A DNA stretch of 64,000 bases from the NCBI GenBank assembly GCA_963785115.1, contig CAWATY010000023.1, positions 1 to 64,000 on the forward strand, in the 5' to 3' direction. The notes beneath the pieces were generated by a model that did no database searches, had not been told where the DNA came from, and saw only the letters and a program-made list of their open reading frames with translations. Origin of the DNA: JACCWP01 sp963785115. GTDB taxonomy: Bacteria > Actinomycetota > Actinomycetes > Propionibacteriales > Nocardioidaceae. This document shows, piece after piece, positions 24,131 to 32,819 of the stretch. Positions within the stretch are counted from its first letter, which is position 1. Every line of letters begins with the position of its first letter. The position numbers and the translations under genes are program-made.

Positions 24131-25213
24131 ATGAACGTGCGCTGCAGCTACGACGTCGTGGTCGTCGGCGGGCGGGTGGCTGGGGCGATCACCGCAACAC
24201 TGCTCGCGCGTTCGGGGGCGCAGGTTCTCGTCGTCGACCGGGCGAGGTTCCCGAGCCCCACGCTGTCGACGCACTTCTTCCGCGGCGCGCGGCTGATCCG
24301 CGTCCTCGACGAGGCCGGCCTGTTGCCGGACGTCCACGCCCTGGGCGCGCCGCGACTTACCACCCAGTACAGCTATGAGAACGGCGCCGCGGAGGGTGTG
24401 CAGGAACCGCCGCAGGACCCGGGACTGGCCGGCTACTGCATGTCGGTACGTCGCGAGGTCTTGGACGCAACCTTGTTGGACGGCGCGGGTCAAGCGGGAG
24501 CTCACGTGCTCACCGCGACCGCCGCACGAGGGCTCATCAACTCGAACGGCCGGGTCGAGGGCGTCGAACTGGCCGACGATACGACGGTGCACGCCGAGCT
24601 GGTGGTGGGCGCGGACGGTCGGAGATCGATGGTCGCCCGGGAGGTCGCGGCGAAGGATCGCGAGCGGCATCCCGGCAAGCGCGCCCTGTACTACCGGTAC
24701 GTCCGCGACTTTCCGGGACCCCACGGGGGGCCTCCCGATGGTCCGGAGTTCTCGTTGCTGGGTGACGAGCTGGCCTACGTGTTCCCCAGCGACGACGGCG
24801 TCACCTGCTTGGCGATCAGCGTGAACCTCGACGAGTACGAGCGGCTGCGGCACGACCTCCGCCACCGATTCGATGCCCTGCTGGTCAGGCACCACGGCCT
24901 GCAAGACCGATACGAGCGCAGTCAGCCGATCGGGAGGTTGCTCGGATCCGGCCCGCAGCCGGACTACGTGCGCCAGGCCGCCGGGCCGGGGTGGGCTCTC
25001 GTCGGGGACGCGGGGATGCACCAGGACCCGTGGACCGGCCAGGGCATGGACTGTGCAGGGATGTCGGCTGCCCTGCTGGCCGAGAGCTACCTCGAGGCCG
25101 GCGGCGCAGACACGTGGATCGAACGGTACGAGCGTCGACGCGACGAGCACATGCTCGAGACCTTTCACGAGACAGTGAACGGCGCGGCCGACCTGGCCGC
25201 GCTCTTCAGCTGA
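24131..25213 (+). CDS. FAD-dependent oxidoreductase, geranylgeranyl-reductase/halogenase-like
   Basis: This encodes 360 residues with an N-terminal dinucleotide fold (YDVVVVGGRVAGAITATLLARSGAQVLVVDRARFP), a mid GADGRRSMVAREV motif and the second FAD motif WALVGDAGMHQDPWTGQGMDCA. This is the arrangement of PHBH-fold monooxygenases and geranylgeranyl reductases; the substrate is unknown. It lies between the hairpin at 24007 and the repeat at 25252. GGAG precedes ATG 24131. Confidence 0.87.
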   Translation: MNVRCSYDVVVVGGRVAGAITATLLARSGAQVLVVDRARFPSPTLSTHFFRGARLIRVLDEAGLLPDVHALGAPRLTTQYSYENGAAEGVQEPPQDPGLAGYCMSVRREVLDATLLDGAGQAGAHVLTATAARGLINSNGRVEGVELADDTTVHAELVVGADGRRSMVAREVAAKDRERHPGKRALYYRYVRDFPGPHGGPPDGPEFSLLGDELAYVFPSDDGVTCLAISVNLDEYERLRHDLRHRFDALLVRHHGLQDRYERSQPIGRLLGSGPQPDYVRQAAGPGWALVGDAGMHQDPWTGQGMDCAGMSAALLAESYLEAGGADTWIERYERRRDEHMLETFHETVNGAADLAALFS

Positions 25214-25251
25214 CGCGCGGCGGAGGGTCCCCTCTGGCCCCCAGGCTGTGG

Positions 25252-25365
25252 CGCGACCCTCGACCGTGCGCTCATGCACCACGGCACGCCGGGGTCTGGC
25301 GCATTCCCGCACAAGTGACACCGCTTGCATGTCACGGACCGGGCCGGCACAACGGTCGGATGAGC
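25252..25365. repeat. repeat unit C: second copy of the flanking repeat
   Basis: This non-coding stretch between two genes contains a 39-nt near-exact copy of the 3' end of the TOPRIM gene (25252-25290), a GCATGTCAC block (about 25327-25335) and, at 25347-25365, the exact reverse complement of the 19-mer at 22181 and 24007. Confidence 0.7.
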
Positions 25366-25379
25366 GGTGAGGGATCGTT

Positions 25380-26402
25380 TCAGGCGACGTCGATCAGCAC
25401 CTTGCCGACCGCGGCGTTCTCGACGGCCGCGTGCGCCTCGGCCGCCTGGTCGAGCGAGTAGTGGTGCAGGGGCAGCCCCGCCTCGTCACCGACGTTGACG
25501 GCACCGTCGAGCACCGCAGCGCCGACGTCGGCGATGGCATTCGCCCGCCAGGCGTCGGGCGCGTTGTAGACGAGCACGAACTGCCAGCGCACGTTGGGAA
25601 CCATCGAGGGACGCACCGGCAGCTCCATCGTGGCGCCGCCGTCGGTGGCGTACACCGCGACCGAGCCGTGCCGGGCGACGACCTCCGCGTCGATCGCCGC
25701 GTTCACCGCCGGGGAGACCTCGACGATCGTGTTCACGCCGTGGGGTGCGAGGGCGCGCACCTCGGCGGCGACGTCCTGCTGCCGGTAGTTGATGACGTGG
25801 TCGGCGCCGGCCCGAGCGGCCAGGTTGGCCTTCTCCGGGCTGCTCACCGTGGTGATGACCGTCGCGTCGGACCATCGGGCAAGCTGGATCGCGGCGTTGC
25901 CCACCGCGCCGGCGCCGCCCGCGACCAGCACGGAGCGGCCCTGGAGCGTGCCCGGTCCGAGCCGGGTCGGCCCGTCCTCGGTCACCGTCAGGCAGCGGTG
26001 TGCGGTCAGGAACGGCACCCCGAGGCTCGCTCCGAGGTCGTACGAGCCGGCGTCGGGCAGGTGCACGACGTGCCGGAGGGGCACGACCGCGTACTCCTGC
26101 GCGGTGCCGCCGGTCGGGCGCTGGTACGCCGCCTCCCAGACCCACACCCGCAGCCCCTGCAGCGCGGCCTCGACACCCTGCCCGACGGCATCCACGACCC
26201 CGGAGCCGTCCTGGTCCGGCACCTGCGGCGGGTCGACGGCGGTGCCCGGCTCGCTGCCGCGACGCGTCTTCCAGTCCGTCGGGTTCACCCCCGAGCGGTG
26301 GATCCGTACCCGCACCTCACCCGGACCGGGGTCGGGCACCGGCAGGTCGACGAGCGTCAGGACGTCAGGGTCCCCGGTCTGCGAGTAGTGGACGGCACGC
26401 AT
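25380..26402 (-). CDS. NADPH:quinone reductase-like zinc-independent alcohol dehydrogenase
   Basis: This encodes 340 residues of the MDR superfamily: MRAVHYSQTGDPDVLTLVDLPVPDPGPGEV, HRSGVNPTDWKTRRG, then the cofactor loop GGAGAVGNAAIQLARWSDATVITTVSS and the C-terminal LPLHHYSLDQAAEAHAAVENAAVGKVLID. No catalytic zinc ligands are present. It reduces quinones or enones with NADPH, by family inference. ATG 26402 lies 6 nt after TAGCGT on the minus strand and has no ribosome-binding site, so it is probably leaderless. Confidence 0.9.
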   Translation of the reverse strand: MRAVHYSQTGDPDVLTLVDLPVPDPGPGEVRVRIHRSGVNPTDWKTRRGSEPGTAVDPPQVPDQDGSGVVDAVGQGVEAALQGLRVWVWEAAYQRPTGGTAQEYAVVPLRHVVHLPDAGSYDLGASLGVPFLTAHRCLTVTEDGPTRLGPGTLQGRSVLVAGGAGAVGNAAIQLARWSDATVITTVSSPEKANLAARAGADHVINYRQQDVAAEVRALAPHGVNTIVEVSPAVNAAIDAEVVARHGSVAVYATDGGATMELPVRPSMVPNVRWQFVLVYNAPDAWRANAIADVGAAVLDGAVNVGDEAGLPLHHYSLDQAAEAHAAVENAAVGKVLIDVA

Positions 26403-26408
26403 GCGCCG

Positions 26409-26414
26409 ACGCTA
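26409..26414 (-). promoter_or_regulatory. -10-like hexamer, leaderless promoter
   Basis: TAGCGT on the minus strand lies 6 nt before ATG 26402. It sits in the 9-nt gap to the FAD monooxygenase stop, reaching into that gene by 3 nt. Confidence 0.45.
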
Positions 26415-27737
26415 GCTCGTCGCGGCCTCGGCGACCTCGACCAGCTCGTCGCGGGTCGGGCCGGGCGCGTACGGCGGGCGCCAGCCGCCCTCGTACACGG
26501 CCCGGGCGAGCGGCTCGACCGGGTCGAGGGCGTCCGGCATGGCCATCATCGAGAGGTAGCCGCCGGTGGCCTCGCTGATGCGGGGGTCGACCGCGGCAGC
26601 GGACAGGATCAGGTCCGACGGCAGCCGCTGGCTCAGGTCGACGTCGCCGCCCTGCCAGCGGCGGACGTGGTCGGTGTCCATGTGCACGTGGTCCCGCACC
26701 CAGGGCAGCATCCGCTGCTGGCACCAGGCGTCGAACGGCTCGGCCGCGAGCGCCGGGTCGGGTTCGGCCTCGAGCAGTCGCAGCAGCTCGTCGGCCTGGG
26801 TGAACGTCGTGGCCAGGCCGCGGCCGAAGGTCGGCGTGGTGGTCGCGACGGCGTCCCCGACGCTCACCATCCCGGGTACGCACGGCCGACCGTCGGCGGC
26901 TGGCTGACCCCGGTACGCGTTGCGCAGCTCGCCACCGGGCAGCACATCGGTCACCGGCTCGGAGCGCTCGGGGTCGGTCCACTCGATCAGCCCGGGGATC
27001 GCCCGGCAGGCGGCCTCGAAGGCGGCGTTGTGCCGCAGGACCTTCATCGCCGCGTCGGCGGTCGGGCGGACGATCAGCACCGAGAAGTGCCCGCGCTCGT
27101 GCAGGAACAGGATCGCCTGGTAGCCGTCGAAGTCCGCCTGCCAGGCCAGCGGGTTGGTCATGGGGCCGGGCTCCGCGCCGTCGAGCAGCCGGTACTGGCG
27201 GTCGACGTACGCCATCCCGCAGCGCCCGCCGAGCGTGTACGGGCCGCGGACGTCCTCGGTCGCGCGGCACGACCGGCCGGACGCGTCGACGACGAGGTCT
27301 GCCTTCACCTGCGAGCCGTCGACGATGATCCCGTAGGCCCGGCCGCCCGCGACCAGCACGCTGTCGACGTGCCCCTGCCGCAGGGTGAGCCCGGGCATCT
27401 GCTCGGCGGCCGTCCGTAGCGCGCGCTCGAACGTGTCGCGCCGGGAGCGGTGCCCGCCCGGCACGGCCCCCACGCCGGGGATGTCGAAGGTGATCGGCTC
27501 GGCGCCGGCGGCCAGCCACGCCTCGTACGCCTCGGGCCACCGCCGCTGCAGCACGTCGCCGACCTGGGCGCGGACGCCGTGGGCGTGGTGGAACTGCATC
27601 ACCCCACGCCGCGGCCAGACTCCCTCCGCGGGCGGGCCGGGGTCGCGGTCGACGGCCAGCACCTCGTGCCCCTCGCGGGCAAGGACGCTTCCCATCAGCA
27701 GACCGGCCGGACCGGCGCCGATGACGCAGACGCGCAT
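26412..27737 (-). CDS. FAD-dependent monooxygenase (PHBH fold)
   Basis: This encodes 441 residues. It starts MRVCVIGAGPAGLLMGSVLAREGHEVLAVDRD (GxGxxG FAD motif), has VVDASGRSCRATEDVRGP mid-protein and the second FAD motif MVSVGDAVATTTPTFGRGLATTF. The C-terminal ~90 residues (WVRDHVHMDTDHVRRWQGG) are helical. It likely hydroxylates an aromatic or polyketide-like compound; the substrate is unknown. The start is ATG 27737, where family similarity begins. The frame stays open on the minus strand far upstream through the next genes, but that part is a GC-driven shadow. Confidence 0.88.
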   Translation of the reverse strand: MRVCVIGAGPAGLLMGSVLAREGHEVLAVDRDPGPPAEGVWPRRGVMQFHHAHGVRAQVGDVLQRRWPEAYEAWLAAGAEPITFDIPGVGAVPGGHRSRRDTFERALRTAAEQMPGLTLRQGHVDSVLVAGGRAYGIIVDGSQVKADLVVDASGRSCRATEDVRGPYTLGGRCGMAYVDRQYRLLDGAEPGPMTNPLAWQADFDGYQAILFLHERGHFSVLIVRPTADAAMKVLRHNAAFEAACRAIPGLIEWTDPERSEPVTDVLPGGELRNAYRGQPAADGRPCVPGMVSVGDAVATTTPTFGRGLATTFTQADELLRLLEAEPDPALAAEPFDAWCQQRMLPWVRDHVHMDTDHVRRWQGGDVDLSQRLPSDLILSAAAVDPRISEATGGYLSMMAMPDALDPVEPLARAVYEGGWRPPYAPGPTRDELVEVAEAATS

Positions 27738-27920
27738 CGGACTCGCCTCGCTCTCCTGTGGGCTCCCCCGCGGACCGACGGTGTCCCCCGGAAGGTGGGG
27801 CGTCAAGCGGTTTCGGAAACGCCTGGCAGCGGACCGATGAGTTTCGGCAGCGAAGAGGGTCCCTGCTGTCGGACCGGACGAGTAGCGTTCCGGCCAACCG
27901 GCGCACGGAAGGATCAGCGG

Positions 27921-29037
27921 ATGGGTGGCACACGAGTCCTGGTCGGCACCCGCAAGGGCGCGTTCGTCCTCACCTCGGACGAGCGGCGCACGGACTGGAA
28001 GGTCGACGGACCGCACTTCCCCGGATGGGAGATCTACCACGTCAAGGGCTCCCCGCTGGAGCCCCAGCGGCTCTACGCGTCGCAGACCAGCGGGTGGTTC
28101 GGCCAGGTGATCCAGCGCTCCGACGACGGTGGGGCGTCCTGGGACACGGTCGGCAACGACTTCAGCTACGACGGCGTCCCCGGCAAGCATCAGTGGTACG
28201 ACGGGTCGCTGCGACCCTGGGAGTTCACCCGGGTCTGGCACCTCGAGCCCTCGCTGCACGACGCCGAGACGGTCTACGCCGGCGTCGAGGACGCGGCGCT
28301 GTTCAAGTCCACCGACGGTGCCGCCTCGTGGTCCGAGCTTTCCGGCCTGCGCGAGCACGACACCGGCCCGCAGTGGCAGCCCGGCGCCGGCGGCATGTGC
28401 CTGCACACCATCCTCCAGCACCCGACCGACGCCGACACGCTCTACGTCGCGATCTCGGCCGCGGGCGCGTTCCGCACCACCGACGGCGGCAAGACCTGGC
28501 AGCCGATCAACAAGGGACTGCGCTCCGGCGAGATCCCCGACCAGGACTCCGAGGTCGGCCACTGCGTGCACCGCATCGACATGCACCCGTCCAACCCCGA
28601 CGTGCTCTACATGCAGAAGCACTGGGACGTCCTGCGCAGCAAGGACGGCGGCGACAGCTGGACCGAGGTGAGCGGCAACCTGCCGACCGACTTCGGCTTC
28701 CCGATCTCGGTGCACGCGCACGAGCCCGAGACGATCTACGTCGTGCCGATCACCAGCGACTCCCACCACTTCGTGATGGACGGCAAGCTGCGGGTCTACC
28801 GCAGCCGCACCGGTGGTGACGAGTGGGAGGCGCTGACCAACGGCCTGCCGCAGGAGAACTGCTACGTCAACGTGCTGCGCGACGCGATGGCCGTCGACCA
28901 GCACGAGTCGTGCGGGATCTACTTCGGCACCAGCGGCGGCGCGGTGTACGCGATCCAACGACTCCGGCGACAGCTGGGCACCGATCGTGCGCGACCTGCC
29001 GAGCGTGCTGTCGGTGGAGGTGCAGACGCTGCCATGA
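27921..29037 (+). pseudogene. Asp-box beta-propeller (sialidase/BNR-like) with a 1-nt frame break
   Basis: The propeller has repeated Asp-boxes SDDGGASW, STDGAASW, TTDGGKTW and SKDGGDSW over ~340 residues from ATG 27921 (AAGGA site). At about 28953 one extra base shifts the frame. Skipping it restores a fifth Asp-box, SNDSGDSWAP, and an ending RDLPSVLSVEVQTLP with TGA at 29035-29037, overlapping the next ATG as ATGA. Read literally, the frame runs on into the MoaD-like gene as a 476-residue fusion, which the restored motif and ATGA overlap argue against. The product would be a cytoplasmic propeller of ~371 residues, family role unknown. It may be a sequencing or assembly error rather than true decay. 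Confidence 0.8.
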
Positions 29038-29351
29038 CGACGACACAGGCCGACACGGTGCGGGTGGTGCTGCCGGCTCACCTGCGGGCGATCGCCAAGG
29101 TCCAGGGCGAGGTGCGCGTCGACATCCACGGCGAGGTCACCCAGCGGGCGGTGCTCGATGCCCTCGAGGCGGAGTTCCCGGCGCTGCTGGGCACGATCCG
29201 CGACCGCGCCACCGCCAAGCGGCGGGCGTTCGTGCGCTTCTACGCCTGCGAGCAGGACCTCTCTCACGACGAGCCGGACACGCCGCTGCCGGAACGCGTG
29301 GTGCACGGCGAGGAGCCGTTCATGGTCGTCGGAGCGATGGCCGGCGGCTGA
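29034..29351 (+). CDS. MoaD/ThiS family ubiquitin-like sulfur carrier
   Basis: This encodes 105 residues with a beta-grasp pattern: VRVVLPAHLRAIAKVQGEVRVDI, AVLDALEAEFPALLGTIRD, FVRFYACEQDLSHD, ending in the diglycine VVGAMAGG needed for C-terminal activation by an E1-like (MoeB/ThiF) enzyme. ATG 29034 overlaps the restored stop of the propeller gene. Neither an E1-like enzyme nor molybdopterin/thiamine genes are in the window. Its tight pairing with a propeller protein suggests a dedicated role outside ordinary cofactor synthesis. Confidence 0.85.
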   Translation: MTTTQADTVRVVLPAHLRAIAKVQGEVRVDIHGEVTQRAVLDALEAEFPALLGTIRDRATAKRRAFVRFYACEQDLSHDEPDTPLPERVVHGEEPFMVVGAMAGG

Positions 29352-29371
29352 GCCGGGACCAGGGGTACGAC

Positions 29372-29959
29372 GTGTCGGTGTCAGTGCTGTCCATGTCGAT
29401 GTCCGTCGACGGGTACATCGCGGGTCCGGGCGACGGGCCGGACAACCCCGGCGGCGACCGCTTCGACCGGCTGCACGAGTGGTTCCACGCTCCGGACGGA
29501 GGGTTCGGCCGGCCGGACGGACCGGCCGGCGAGCTGGTCGACGAGATCCGAGCGGCCGGTGCGGTGCTCGTCGGGCGGCGCACCGCGGAGCAGGTCGATC
29601 ACTGGGGCGGTGACCACGAGGGAATGGGGGTCCCGATCTTCGTGCCCAGTCATCGGCCGCCCGGCCCATCGGTCGCGAACTATCCCTTGGTGACGTACGT
29701 GAACGACGGGATCGCGAGCGCTGTGGCGCAGGCCAAGGCCGCCGCCGGCGACCGGATCGTCTACCTGATCGGCGCGTACACGGCGCAGACGGCGCTCGAG
29801 GCCGGTGTGCTGGACGAGGTGGAGATCCATCAGATCCCGGTGCTGTTCGGTGGTGGCCGTCGGCTGTTCGAGCTGTTGCCGAAGCGTGTTGAGCTGGACA
29901 TCGTGCGCGTGGTCGACACGCCGGACGCGACCCACATCCGCTACCGCGTCCGTCGCTGA
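29372..29959 (+). CDS. dihydrofolate reductase/RibD C-terminal family protein (copy 1)
   Basis: This encodes 195 residues of the RibD_C/DHFR-like fold: VLSMSMSVDGYIAGPGDGPDNPGG at the start, AVLVGRRTAEQVDHWGG, VYLIGAYTAQTALEAGVLDEVEIHQIPVLFGGGRRLFE and the ending RYRVRR. It binds NADPH by family; the substrate is unknown. GTG 29372 follows AGGGG. The next gene is a paralogue with the same ending and the same downstream sequence, so the two arose by tandem duplication. Confidence 0.88.
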   Translation: MSVSVLSMSMSVDGYIAGPGDGPDNPGGDRFDRLHEWFHAPDGGFGRPDGPAGELVDEIRAAGAVLVGRRTAEQVDHWGGDHEGMGVPIFVPSHRPPGPSVANYPLVTYVNDGIASAVAQAKAAAGDRIVYLIGAYTAQTALEAGVLDEVEIHQIPVLFGGGRRLFELLPKRVELDIVRVVDTPDATHIRYRVRR

Positions 29960-29976
29960 GCCGAGGAGGCGCGGCC

Positions 29977-30561
29977 ATGAGCACGATCCGGCTGTACATG
30001 ACCGTGTCCTTGGACGGCTACGTCGCGGGGCCGGACGACAGCGCGGACGCGCCACTGGGCATCGACGGATTCCGCCTCTTCAACTGGCTCGACCGGCGCA
30101 ACGACCCGGGACCGAGCGGCCAGGTGTACACCGAAGCGATGGCCACCCGCGCCCTCATCTCCGGCCGCCGTACCTACGAGCTGGCCGGCCGCTGGCAGGG
30201 CGACCACCACGACGGCGTACCGATCTTCGTGCTGACCCATGACGTCCCGGACAAACCGCCACCGGGCAGCGTCCGCTACGCCACGGATGTGGACGAGTGC
30301 GTCTCGCAGGCGCGAGAGGCGGCCGGCGAGGGCGACGTGATGGTGCACGGGGCCGGGGCGGCGCAGGCGCTCCTGCGGGCGGGCCAGCTCGACGAGCTGG
30401 AGCTGCACGTCGTACCGGTCCTGCTCGGGCAAGGGCGGCGACTGTTCGACAATCTGCCGGCAGCGCACGTCGAGCTCGACCTGGTCCGCCACCTGAGCAC
30501 TCCGGCGGACGAGGAGCAGGCGAAGCAGGTCCTGCACCTGCGCTACCGCGTGCGTCGCTGA
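29977..30561 (+). CDS. dihydrofolate reductase/RibD C-terminal family protein (copy 2)
   Basis: This encodes 194 residues: IRLYMTVSLDGYVAGPDDSADAPLG, ALISGRRTYELAGRWQGDHHDGVPIFVLTH, VMVHGAGAAQALLRAGQLDELELHVVPVLLGQGRRLFDNLP and the ending RYRVRR. It has the same fold as the preceding gene but has clearly diverged. ATG 29977 is preceded by GAGGAGG; a remnant of the same stop-plus-site sequence (GCTGAGCCGAGGA) follows its own stop, marking the duplication join. Confidence 0.88.
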   Translation: MSTIRLYMTVSLDGYVAGPDDSADAPLGIDGFRLFNWLDRRNDPGPSGQVYTEAMATRALISGRRTYELAGRWQGDHHDGVPIFVLTHDVPDKPPPGSVRYATDVDECVSQAREAAGEGDVMVHGAGAAQALLRAGQLDELELHVVPVLLGQGRRLFDNLPAAHVELDLVRHLSTPADEEQAKQVLHLRYRVRR

Positions 30562-30573
30562 GCCGAGGAACGG

Positions 30574-31590
30574 TCAGCGAGGCTGCCAATCGCTGTCGAA
30601 CTCGTACCTGGACGGCGTTTGCGTCAGGTTCATCAGGTGCGTGCCGTCCACTCTCATCCGGAAGATGTCGGTGACTCGATAGCCCGGGAATCCGGGGTCT
30701 GGCCGCCCGTCGCGATCGCTGGCGAACGCAATGGATCGGCCGCTGGGGGAAAAGGTCGGTTGCGAGTCATCGTTGGGGTGGTGGGTGAGCCGTCGCGTGC
30801 CGGACCCGTCGGCGCGCATGATGTAGATCTCCCACGTGCCTATCTCCGAGTTGCCGGCGCGGTCAGAGTCAAAAGCGATCAACCGGGAATCCGGGGAGTA
30901 GCTGGGATTGCCGTCCCAGCCCGGCTGCGTCGTGAGCCGGCGCAGCTGGGTCCCGTTGGTGCGGACCGTGTAGACGTCGTTATTTCCAGGATCGGCTACG
31001 TCGCCATCGAAGGCGATGCGGCTGCCGTCAGGCGACCACTGGGGGTTGATCTCCACGGCATCCGGACTATTCGTGACCTGGTGCTCCTGTCCGCTGACCA
31101 AGTCGATGATCCAGAGGTCTGTGGGGGCCAAGAACTCGCCCGGTGGCGTTGTCGACGACCCGCGCGAGAACACGATCCGCTGACCGTCGGGGGACCACGA
31201 GGGCTCGTAGTCGATCTGCTTCGCGGAGAACGTCAGCCGCCTGATGTGGGACCCATCGTCGTCCATGACGTACAACTCTGAGTAGATCAGCTCGTTGCCC
31301 TGGAAGCCCCGTGGTTGGCTCCGAGAGCTGGTGAACGCGATCCGTTGACCATCAGGTGAGTAGGCGGGACTGACATGGAACCCCCGGCCGCGGACAAGGG
31401 TGGCTCGAGCCGAACCGTCGGCCTTCACGCTGGCAACCTCCGGCTGGGTGAACCGAAAGTTGTTCTGGGTGAACACGATGCGACCGTTGTCATGGAAGGG
31501 GAGGGATGCCCCGGCCGGCCGACTCACCCCGGTCATCACCATGGCAGGGAACAGAACGAGGAAAAGGACCAAACAGCGCCGTTCACCCAT
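30574..31590 (-). CDS. secreted TolB-like beta-propeller protein
   Basis: This encodes 338 residues with a signal peptide (CLVLFLVLFPAMVMTGVSRPAGA). The mature protein has six or seven PD40/TolB repeats, each with a YSPDGQRIAFTS-type core (SPAYSPDGQRIAFTSSRSQ, EPSWSPDGQRIVFSRG, NPQWSPDGSRIAFDGD, NPSYSPDSRLIAFDSD, QPTFSPSGRSIAFASD). It probably acts in extracellular binding; no enzyme residues are seen. By eye the DNA is less GC-rich and its codons less biased than the neighbours, consistent with recent acquisition. The 187 nt upstream show no other gene. Confidence 0.87.
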   Translation of the reverse strand: MGERRCLVLFLVLFPAMVMTGVSRPAGASLPFHDNGRIVFTQNNFRFTQPEVASVKADGSARATLVRGRGFHVSPAYSPDGQRIAFTSSRSQPRGFQGNELIYSELYVMDDDGSHIRRLTFSAKQIDYEPSWSPDGQRIVFSRGSSTTPPGEFLAPTDLWIIDLVSGQEHQVTNSPDAVEINPQWSPDGSRIAFDGDVADPGNNDVYTVRTNGTQLRRLTTQPGWDGNPSYSPDSRLIAFDSDRAGNSEIGTWEIYIMRADGSGTRRLTHHPNDDSQPTFSPSGRSIAFASDRDGRPDPGFPGYRVTDIFRMRVDGTHLMNLTQTPSRYEFDSDWQPR

Positions 31591-31777
31591 GAGGACTGCC
31601 CTTCAAGCGGCTGAGACCACCGGGTGAGAGATGGAAGCTAATTCGGTGGTCAGCCTGATCGAGACCGCATGCGGCTACCGGGGTCCGGGGCAACAAGGAT
31701 GCACACGAGGTTAGCGCTCGCGGGCATTCCGGGGGAACCGATTGAGCCGAGCCGGGCCGAGTGCGCGACGGTGGCGG

Positions 31778-32305
31778 CTACCGGGGATCGCGGCCGGCGA
31801 AGGCCACCAACCGGTCGTAGACCGGGGCGTCGTCGGGCATCGACACGGCCGGCCCGAACGCCTCGCCGCGGTTCTCGGGCGTCAGCATGGCGCTCATGAA
31901 GTCCAGGCCCCGCTGGGCGACCTGCGGGTCGAGCTCCCGCGACTGGCCGGTGGCGTGCACCAGGTCCCAGCTGTGCACCGCGAACTCGGCCGTCTGCCAG
32001 TCCGCTCCCTGGGCGGCGTCGGCCTCGCGCCACATGCGGAGCAGGTCGTCGGCCGCGGAACGGAACTCGCCTGCCCAGTCGTCGGGCAGCGGCGGCTCGG
32101 CCGACCAGTCCGGCTGTCCGCCCTCGGACATGATGATGAAGTTGCGCGGGGCGGCCACCACGTGCGCCACCAGCCGGGCGACGGTCCAGTCGCCGCAGTG
32201 CGTCGCGTCCGACAGCTTCTCGGCGGGGATCGCGGACAGCACGTCCGCGGTCTGGTCGAGGGCGTCGGCGAGCACGTCGATCGACTGCTTGTCGGTCTCA
32301 GTCAT
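31778..32305 (-). CDS. maleylpyruvate isomerase N-terminal family (mycothiol-dependent, DinB fold)
   Basis: This encodes 175 residues: LADALDQTADVLSAIPAEKLSDATHCGDWTVARLVAHVVAAPRNF, with the THCGDW...LxxHV pattern, and TAEFAVHSWDLVHATGQ, the two His-containing helices of the TIGR03086 mycothiol-dependent maleylpyruvate isomerase-like family. It may metal-bind and use mycothiol to modify or detoxify a small electrophile. ATG 32305 has GGAGGTGGG. Confidence 0.85.
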   Translation of the reverse strand: MTETDKQSIDVLADALDQTADVLSAIPAEKLSDATHCGDWTVARLVAHVVAAPRNFIIMSEGGQPDWSAEPPLPDDWAGEFRSAADDLLRMWREADAAQGADWQTAEFAVHSWDLVHATGQSRELDPQVAQRGLDFMSAMLTPENRGEAFGPAVSMPDDAPVYDRLVAFAGRDPR

Positions 32306-32453
32306 GTCCCACCTCCAGTCGTCCCCACGCTAGCCGCTCCAACCGTGCCGTCGACACTCGCTCGGGGGGCGGGTGTCGGTGGCCAGATCTAGCCTCGGCG
32401 CAGCATCGGCTGATGCACCTGGTCACGGCCTCCCCCGCCCCGAGAGGAACCGC

Positions 32454-32819
32454 ATGAAGATCAACCAGACGGTCATCGTCTTCGACGCAGCCGACCTGCC
32501 CGCCATGAGCTCGTTCTGGGCCGGCCTGCTGGGCGGGACGGTGTCAGCGGACGACGACTGGCACACGGTCATGGTCGACGGCGAGCAGCGAATCGGGGTC
32601 CAGCTCGCTCCCGACCACGTGCCACCGCAGTGGCCCGACGGCTCGCCGCAGCAGATCCACCTCGACCTGTTCGTCGACCACCTCGCGGCAGCCCACGAGG
32701 AGGCCGTGGCCCTAGGCGCCACGCTGCTGCAGCCGGCCGACGACCCGAACGCCGACTCAGGCTTCCAGGTCTACGCCGATCCCGCCGGGCACCCGTTCTG
32801 CTTCTGCTGGGGCCACTAA
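32454..32819 (+). CDS. VOC-family (glyoxalase-like) protein
   Basis: This encodes 121 residues: TVIVFDAADLPAMSSFWAGLLGG, IHLDLFVDHLAAAHEEAVALGA and VYADPAGHPFCFCW. This is the PF18029-type arrangement seen also at 5098 and 10419. ATG 32454 has AGAGGA. It ends 4 bp inside the convergent AHSA1 gene. The substrate is unknown. Confidence 0.85.
   Translation: MKINQTVIVFDAADLPAMSSFWAGLLGGTVSADDDWHTVMVDGEQRIGVQLAPDHVPPQWPDGSPQQIHLDLFVDHLAAAHEEAVALGATLLQPADDPNADSGFQVYADPAGHPFCFCWGH

Noticed and set aside
26412..29999. Very long minus-strand open frame (about 1195 codons)
   Set aside because: Only the part up to ATG 27737 reads as a protein (FAD monooxygenase). The rest is antisense to clear plus-strand genes and reflects GC-rich third positions.
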